A stretch of DNA of 64,000 bases. It comes from Lepturacanthus savala (taxonomy: Eukaryota; Chordata; Actinopteri; Scombriformes; Trichiuridae). A program made the translations under genes and the position numbers. The stretch lies in contig CM060462.1 in assembly GCA_030544235.1 (NCBI GenBank), positions 32,892,526 through 32,956,525 of the forward strand, in the 5' to 3' direction. The first letter of the stretch is position 1; each line of letters begins with the position of its first letter. Of the stretch, positions 59,901 through 64,000 are shown piece by piece. The notes below the pieces were generated by a model. That model saw nothing but the letters and a program-made list of their open reading frames with translations. It had not been told where the DNA came from and searched no databases.

Positions 59901-61686
59901 TCAGGTAAAAATGAAGAAACACTACGATCGTAAGGCTGAGACTCGTGTTTTCAGCCCAGGCGATCAGGTTCTGGCATTGTTGCCAATTCCTGGTTCTCCC
60001 TTTGCTGCCAAGTTTTCTGGACCATACAATGTAGTTAAACAGGTCTCCGAAACTAATTATTTAGTTGCCACACCTGAACGTAGGCGTTCAACGCAATTGT
60101 GTCACGTTAACCTTCTCAAGCCATATTATACATCTGTTCATTCAGCTGGTGGTGCAACAGAAGTGCCTGTTGGGGTAGTTGGGTCTGTAAAAGTCCCTGA
60201 GGTAGATGATGACATGAAGGGCCCTGATGATGGAGTATTACATGCTCATTTAAATAATTCTGAGATGTTGGCTCAGTTGGATGTGGTCCTGAGTCATATA
60301 GAGCCCCAACAAAGAGATCAGTTAAAGAACTTAATTTTAGAGTTTTCTTGTTTGTTTTCAGATGTTCCCTCCTGTACATCATGGGTTACACATGATTTAG
60401 AGGTTGGTGATGTAGAGCCTGTTCGTCAGAGATTTTACCGTGTTGGCCCTGACAAACGCAAATGCCTAGATGATAGTGTGCAGTACCTTCTAGATAATGG
60501 TCTGGCTGTTCCATCTAGTTCCAGTTGGTCATCTCCTTGTCTGTTGGTTAAGAAACCCGACAACACGTACAGGTTTTGTACGGATTATAGGAAGGTTAAT
60601 GTGGTTACAAAACCTGATTCGTATCCTTTACCCCGTATTGAAGACTGCGTTGATCAGGTGGGTGCAGCTCGATATGTCAGTAAATTTGACCTTCTTAAAG
60701 GCTACTATCAAGTGCCTCTCACTCCTAGAGCTCAGGAGATCTCTGCATTTGTGACACCGAATGGGTTATATTCTTATACCCGGATGCCTTTTGGGTTGCG
60801 CAACGCACCCTCCAGTTTCCAACGCCTCATGAATCAGGTGGTGGGGGGACTGGAGGGGTGCGCTGTGTATCTCGATGATGTTGTTTGTTGTTCAGAGACA
60901 TGGGAAGATCATCTCCTCCGGATTCGGTTGCTGTTTGAGCGGTTTGTGGCAGCCACTCTCACAGTTAATTTAGCCAAGTGTGAGTTTGCGCAGGCTACAG
61001 TGGTTTATCTTGGCCGAGTGGTGGGTCAGGGTGAAGTCCGGCCTATAAGGGCGAAAGTACTGGCCATTGATGCTTTTCCTCGTCCTGTGACGAAGAAAGA
61101 GTTGATGCGGTTTTTGGGCATGATAGGCTATTATAGAAACTTTTGCCAGAATTTCTCTTCTGTTGTTGCACCACTAACGGATTTGTTGAAAAATTCAGTG
61201 CCGTTTGTTTGGACATCTGACTGTCAACGTGCATTTGACCATGCTAAAATGCTCTTAACTTCTGCTCCTGTCCTATCTGCGCCTAGATTGGAGGACCCTT
61301 TCCAGCTTCAGGTCGATGCTAGCCATGTAGGGACAGGAGCAGTTCTACTCCAAAAGGATGTGGCTGGGGTTGACAGACCTGTCTGTTATTTTTCTAAAAA
61401 GTTTAACCGTCACCAACTTAATTACTCCACTATTGAAAAGGAGGCCCTGGCTCTTATATGGGCGCTCCAACACTTTGATGTTTATGTTGGTGGTGGGGTG
61501 CATCCTGTGGTGGTCTTCTCTGATCACAATCCTCTTACCTTTCTGTCCTCCCTGCAGAATGCCAACCAGCGCTTAATGCGTTGGGCTCTATTTCTCCAGC
61601 CTTATAACCTGTCAATACGGCACATTAAGGGGTCTGACAATGTGATAGCGGACGCGCTGTCTAGGGCTCCTGGTGCCTGTTGGTAG
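56977..61686 (+). CDS. gag-pol: Gag-Pol polyprotein of a Gmr1-like retrotransposon (1569 aa)
   Basis: Start chosen at ATG 56977 (A at -3); the frame is open from a TTG at 56917 but that is not a likely eukaryotic start. Domains in order: SAP-like helical region ~14-55; long coiled coil ~88-165; capsid ~178-338, whose second half (~249-338, SYELIPEAYRQRFRSWKKSD then LMILEQFKNTLP) resembles the SCAN domain; CCHC knuckle C387, C390, H395, C400; protease D490-T491-G492; integrase zinc site H712, H718, C748, C751; integrase core D782, D841, E877 (35 residues between the last two); GPY/F module at G1015-P1016-Y1017; reverse transcriptase D1238 and YLDD with D1300/D1301; RNase H D1447, E1489, D1516, D1559. 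All expected catalytic residues are present and there is no gag-pol frameshift. It should make virus-like particles, reverse-transcribe and integrate the element. Function is inferred, not shown. Confidence 0.95.
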   Translation: MSTLEKFLESPSEILFAALTKDQLISVADHYDIQLPKTAFKKEDLVREVRARLVEMQVLPSRSSGHPKMSDSGSTDQTPLASSSLSYDQQIQILQLQHEFKMKQMKLEAEMKSLEKEKEREFEIERLRQAGLERDKERELEAERLKQAEQQREVERTRLQLVAEGKLGNAASAPQSLASMIKFLPKFNERDPDVFFSLFENIASEQRWSDDDKTLLLQTLLIGRGQQAFVALPASERKVYQSVKKAVLKSYELIPEAYRQRFRSWKKSDKQTYSEWVGDLSSFFHRWLTAENVNSFEGLCNLMILEQFKNTLPDRITTYLNENKTNIPSEAATLADNFSLTHKIPSRVFNSDANRRGFRPSGVRVDANTNSSVLPGKPPGFDPEKDCNYCFGRGHWKRNCPVLLDRDKRKNDASKVGLCAASVPARSKQRSRRAPAKKVDRGQCTASIDTSVTTSDFVKPSLVEYAPFVSDGFVSLVDDSKRVPVKILRDTGASESFVCQSVLPFSSVSDTGNVVLVKGIGLQSIPVPLHKIQLCSGFVNGEVVIAVRPSLPIEGIHVIVGNNLARDCVFPEQVSPSPVVMTTAVQHGEVDSSQKDFPDVFTACAVTRAMARACDAESSDVGKVSPARVCIPKLPAPLLQSDIVEAQREDVGLKKYFDLVDRGVDDLDHSYFVKNGLLLRRWSPKGDAVVREQIFQVVMPEKFRELVLRAAHGEAAGHFGVRKTYNHLLQHFYWPRIKRDVARFVQACHVCQVAGKPNVVVKPVPLKPIPSVVTPFEHLIIDCVGPLPQSKSGCSYLFTVMCQATRYPAVYALRSITTKSIVKSLSQFISVFGLPKVIQSDRGSNFTSKTFVAALKQLHIRHNLSSAYHAQSQGALERFHATLKSLLRAYCVEMGREWEDGLPWLLLAARAVVQESTGFSPNELVFGHQVRTPLSVLSSDFDPSEVPKSLSDYVCGFRRRLLLACKMASDNLTAAQVKMKKHYDRKAETRVFSPGDQVLALLPIPGSPFAAKFSGPYNVVKQVSETNYLVATPERRRSTQLCHVNLLKPYYTSVHSAGGATEVPVGVVGSVKVPEVDDDMKGPDDGVLHAHLNNSEMLAQLDVVLSHIEPQQRDQLKNLILEFSCLFSDVPSCTSWVTHDLEVGDVEPVRQRFYRVGPDKRKCLDDSVQYLLDNGLAVPSSSSWSSPCLLVKKPDNTYRFCTDYRKVNVVTKPDSYPLPRIEDCVDQVGAARYVSKFDLLKGYYQVPLTPRAQEISAFVTPNGLYSYTRMPFGLRNAPSSFQRLMNQVVGGLEGCAVYLDDVVCCSETWEDHLLRIRLLFERFVAATLTVNLAKCEFAQATVVYLGRVVGQGEVRPIRAKVLAIDAFPRPVTKKELMRFLGMIGYYRNFCQNFSSVVAPLTDLLKNSVPFVWTSDCQRAFDHAKMLLTSAPVLSAPRLEDPFQLQVDASHVGTGAVLLQKDVAGVDRPVCYFSKKFNRHQLNYSTIEKEALALIWALQHFDVYVGGGVHPVVVFSDHNPLTFLSSLQNANQRLMRWALFLQPYNLSIRHIKGSDNVIADALSRAPGACW

Positions 61687-62013
61687 GGTGTTTTCTTCTC
61701 CAGAACCTTCTCTTTGCTCCTCTGTCTTTTGCCCTTAAATCGCTGTCCAGGCGCCGGGACGTGCTGGGTGGAAGGCATGGTAGAGCAGGGTTTTTGGGGG
61801 GGCATGTATGGGGGGGGGGAGGTCACTGCTTTTGATGCGTGCTTGTGTTTTGTTGTTGGGGTGGGTGTTGATTAAAAAAAAAAAAAAAAAAAGGTTAAGA
61901 GTAAATGGTAACTGGTAATTGATGTTTTTTGTTTTGGTAGATTTGTCTTTAGTTATAGTTAATACAGTAGTCTGTAGGGTGAACAGAGTCCCTTATATAG
62001 GTCTCTGTCTTTT
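61687..62013 (+). other. 3' untranslated region of the element
   Basis: Contains two extra G-runs (61794-61802 and 61812-61820) and a poly(A) of about 19 (61874-61892). There is no second ORF, so no envelope. Confidence 0.7.
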
Positions 62014-62025
62014 GGGGGGGAGTGA
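62014..62025 (+). promoter_or_regulatory. polypurine tract
   Basis: GGGGGGGAGTGA ends exactly at the first base of the 3' LTR, in the position and composition of a plus-strand primer. Confidence 0.8.
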
Positions 62026-62402
62026 TGTCACGCCCAGCGTTGCCATGCTGGGGGTGCGCACTTCTCCTTTTGAATAGTTAACTTTAACCTGACCATTTCT
62101 GTCCCTCCAGACCAAAGGGGGCGCTGTCTAAAACTACAACACCTGTGCTAGAAAGGGCCGGGAAGTTCAAAAATGGGCCCAAAGTTGTCATTCGCTCTCT
62201 GGCTGCTGGCTTGGGAGGTTTGGTGGTGTTGGCTCTCTTCATACGTGGAGGCCCCGCATGGGCCGACACGAGCTCTTTTCTTTCTTTTATTCTTCTTTAT
62301 TTTCTCCCTAGAATCTATACATTGAATAAAACTGGTTAACCTGAACGAAACGGTGTGGTCTCCCTTTATGTTGTGCCTACTTTGAGCCAAGTGGTCATAA
62401 CA
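62026..62402 (+). repeat. 3' LTR (377 bp)
   Basis: Same length and apparently the same sequence as 55860-56236. The polyadenylation signal AATAAA is at 62325-62330. Followed by TAAT, the right target duplication. Confidence 0.95.
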
Positions 62403-62562
62403 TAATGACAATAATAATAAGCAACACCTGTAATAATATAACGATGGGTTACAGATCAGTGCCCCTAGACATAGAAAGGTTTCACACTTTATCGGTTGCA
62501 AATAAACAGGAAGCTTAATATCCTGGTCATCTGTCATACGCCAACGCTAACCCTCTCACTAG

Positions 62563-62568
<6 letters not shown>

Positions 62569-62603
<35 letters not shown>
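62569..62603. repeat. (TG)n microsatellite
   Basis: About 17 TG units. Confidence 0.95.
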
Positions 62604-62605
<2 letters not shown>

Positions 62606-62969
62606 ACCAAGTCCAGAGAAAGGCCATCTGTTACAATCTCACCTCATCCCTCTCTGTTGCTTTCCAAAACCCTGTAGTTTACCCTCCCATATCCTCGTCC
62701 TCCTTCTACCTCTCAATAACCTGACATGCTGCTGCCTGTGAAAACCTATTGGAAATAGCAGCTTTTTATTTTAATGAATGTGAACATGGTTTCATATATT
62801 CAAACAAAACATGTTGTATACATCCATTTTTGCTCGTTAGTAGTTTTTCTTATAGGATAGGCTCCTTTATAGGCAATCTGGGAATGCTATCATCTGATGC
62901 AGATTAGCCTTTGGGAGTGAGCTCTAATAATTCTGTGCTTCCGTTTCAGTCGGTCAGTAACTGTCCAAC

Positions 62970-63180
62970 AAACTCCCACAAGTCCAGAGATAAATGCTAA
63001 TAAAAAGCTAAACAAACTGAAACTCCCACAAGTCCAGTTATGAAAGCTAATAAAAAGCTAAACAAACTGAAACTCCCACGAGTCCAGATATAAAAGCTAA
63101 TAAAAAGCTAAACAAATTCCCACAAGTCCAGAGATACAAGCTAATAAAAAGCTCAACAAACTCTAACTCCCAGAAGTTCT
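62970..63180. repeat. 50-bp minisatellite, about 4 copies
   Basis: CTCCCACAAGTCCAG recurs at 62973, 63023, 63073, 63117 (first base T) and 63167 (diverged), giving spacings of 50, 50, 44 and 50. Each unit ends with GCTAATAAAAAGCTAAACAA. The 44-bp unit has lost six bases. Confidence 0.9.
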
Positions 63181-63209
63181 GAGACACCTTTTGGCCAATG
63201 GTTCCACCT

Positions 63210-63300
63210 CTGTGCAGCTTTCGTCATTTGCATGTAACCACAGCAACTCAAAATGTGATTTGGTCAATACTATGCAGACCACATGGCTATGAACTGTAGT
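63210..63300. repeat. flank shared with the 52-kb repeat copy
   Basis: CATGTAACCACAGCAACTCA and TTGGTCAATACTATGCAGAC correspond to 52130-52190. Confidence 0.55.
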
Positions 63301-63870
63301 AACACTTTATTGGACGGGTGAGTTCACAACACATTCATAGCAGCTGTCCTAAACTGCACATGACTGTTTCATGAGACATGACTCCACATTCATAACAAAC
63401 ATTTAATTAACGTGGAAGACAGAACAGAACACCTTTTCAAAATAAAAGTCCAAAAATTGCAAATCAGCATTGCTGGAGGTAAACTAGCCTACATTCAGAT
63501 GGTCTGTATTTGTGTAACCTGGATACCATTAATGTAATCCCTCTTGCCTTTGTAAATATTTAATGAATATCTTGAAGTTTACATCAAATGTCACTTCACT
63601 ATACGACTTGCGAGGTATTACCAGATGGCAGATGGGTATTGAAACTATGTAGAATTAACGTTGCGTTGTCTGCATTACATCACTGAATGAATTTTAAATT
63701 TTGATGTTGATTCAACATCATTTTGCACCCTCAGTTAATATTGAAACGAATATTGAATCAACATTAATTATAAACCAGCGGAATTTCAATTGTATTCCAG
63801 TTAATGTGGATATTGTATCAACATTGAGTGCAATGTAACTACAGATCAATGCACTTTCAATTATATTGAA
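63300..63870. repeat. old teleost repeat debris
   Basis: GTAACACTTTATTGGACGGG at 63299 resembles the start of a common DNA-transposon family. The stretch 63690-63840 repeats variants of TTGATTCAACATC. Both are degenerate. Confidence 0.35.
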
Positions 63871-64000
63871 ATTATTATACCAGGAGAAATATTTAAGTAA
63901 GTGAAAACTAAAACACTAAAATGCTATAATCTATAAACTTCTTTATCTACAGCCAGAATTGTTTAGAAAATATTATTTAATTTGGAGGTCAATTTGGATG

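Larger units (their letters stand above)
55860..62402 (+). mobile_element. full-length Gmr1-like Ty3/gypsy LTR retrotransposon
   Basis: A 6543-bp element: LTR - leader with primer binding site - one gag-pol frame - 3' untranslated region with polypurine tract - LTR, flanked by TAAT. The two LTRs show no difference in a base-by-base reading. The pol order protease-integrase-RT-RNase H is unusual for Ty3/gypsy, where integrase normally comes last. It is the order reported for Gmr1-like elements of fish and other deuterostomes. No envelope gene and no chromodomain are seen. With an intact frame and matching LTRs this is a recent, potentially mobile insertion. Confidence 0.93.

Noticed and set aside
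62970..63180. Regularly spaced repeat that superficially looks like a CRISPR array
   Set aside because: Units are tandem and similar along their whole length, with no unique spacers; eukaryotic context.

Overview
This window looks like non-coding or intronic DNA from a ray-finned (teleost) fish. It is AT-rich, has long (TG)n and (TA)n tracts, and is full of repeat classes typical of teleosts: Tc1-like, pogo-like and hAT DNA transposons, LINE fragments, a tRNA-derived SINE, Penelope-like remnants and LTR elements. There is no sign of bacterial gene organisation. Most short ORFs are chance frames. All identifications are by eye, without database searches.

The standout feature is a complete, apparently intact LTR retrotransposon at 55860-62402. 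Its two 377-bp LTRs appear identical and are flanked by a TAAT target duplication. It has a tRNA-Pro-like primer binding site, a G-rich polypurine tract, and one uninterrupted gag-pol frame (56977-61686, 1569 codons). The order is gag (SAP-like helix region, coiled coil, SCAN-like capsid, CCHC knuckle) - protease - integrase (HHCC, DD35E, GPY/F) - reverse transcriptase - RNase H. Integrase ahead of RT in a Ty3/gypsy-type protein is the Gmr1-like arrangement, and the capsid region resembles the vertebrate SCAN domain. Every catalytic residue I can place is present, so this is a very young and possibly active copy.

Left part (1-9100): the 3' end of a hAT transposon (289-658); five or six short candidate exons whose phases and splice sites fit together (1172-5463, perhaps ending 9056) and could belong to an unidentified host gene; a solo LTR in its first intron; a Penelope-type fragment with a hammerhead-ribozyme-like motif (4509-4556); two Tc1-type MITEs; and a three-level nest (LINE, interrupted by a Tc1-like element at 6316-8570, itself interrupted by a pogo-like element at 6442-7397).

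Middle (9100-42400): mostly unannotatable AT-rich DNA with three partial copies of a local duplication (11.2, 16.4-17.4 and 18.7 kb), LINE/SINE debris, hAT MITEs, a (TG)n/G-run tract ending in a perfect 18-bp hairpin (30537-30573), and an LTR split by a Tc1-like transposon (38656-39721). A retropepsin remnant lies at 41.6 kb.

Right part (42400-64000): a Penelope-like RT remnant (46.06 kb) followed 1 kb later by a second hammerhead-like motif (47174-47213), a MITE family seen at 36.8 and 53.0 kb, the Gmr1-like element, and a repeat family whose 63-kb copy has expanded into a 50-bp minisatellite.
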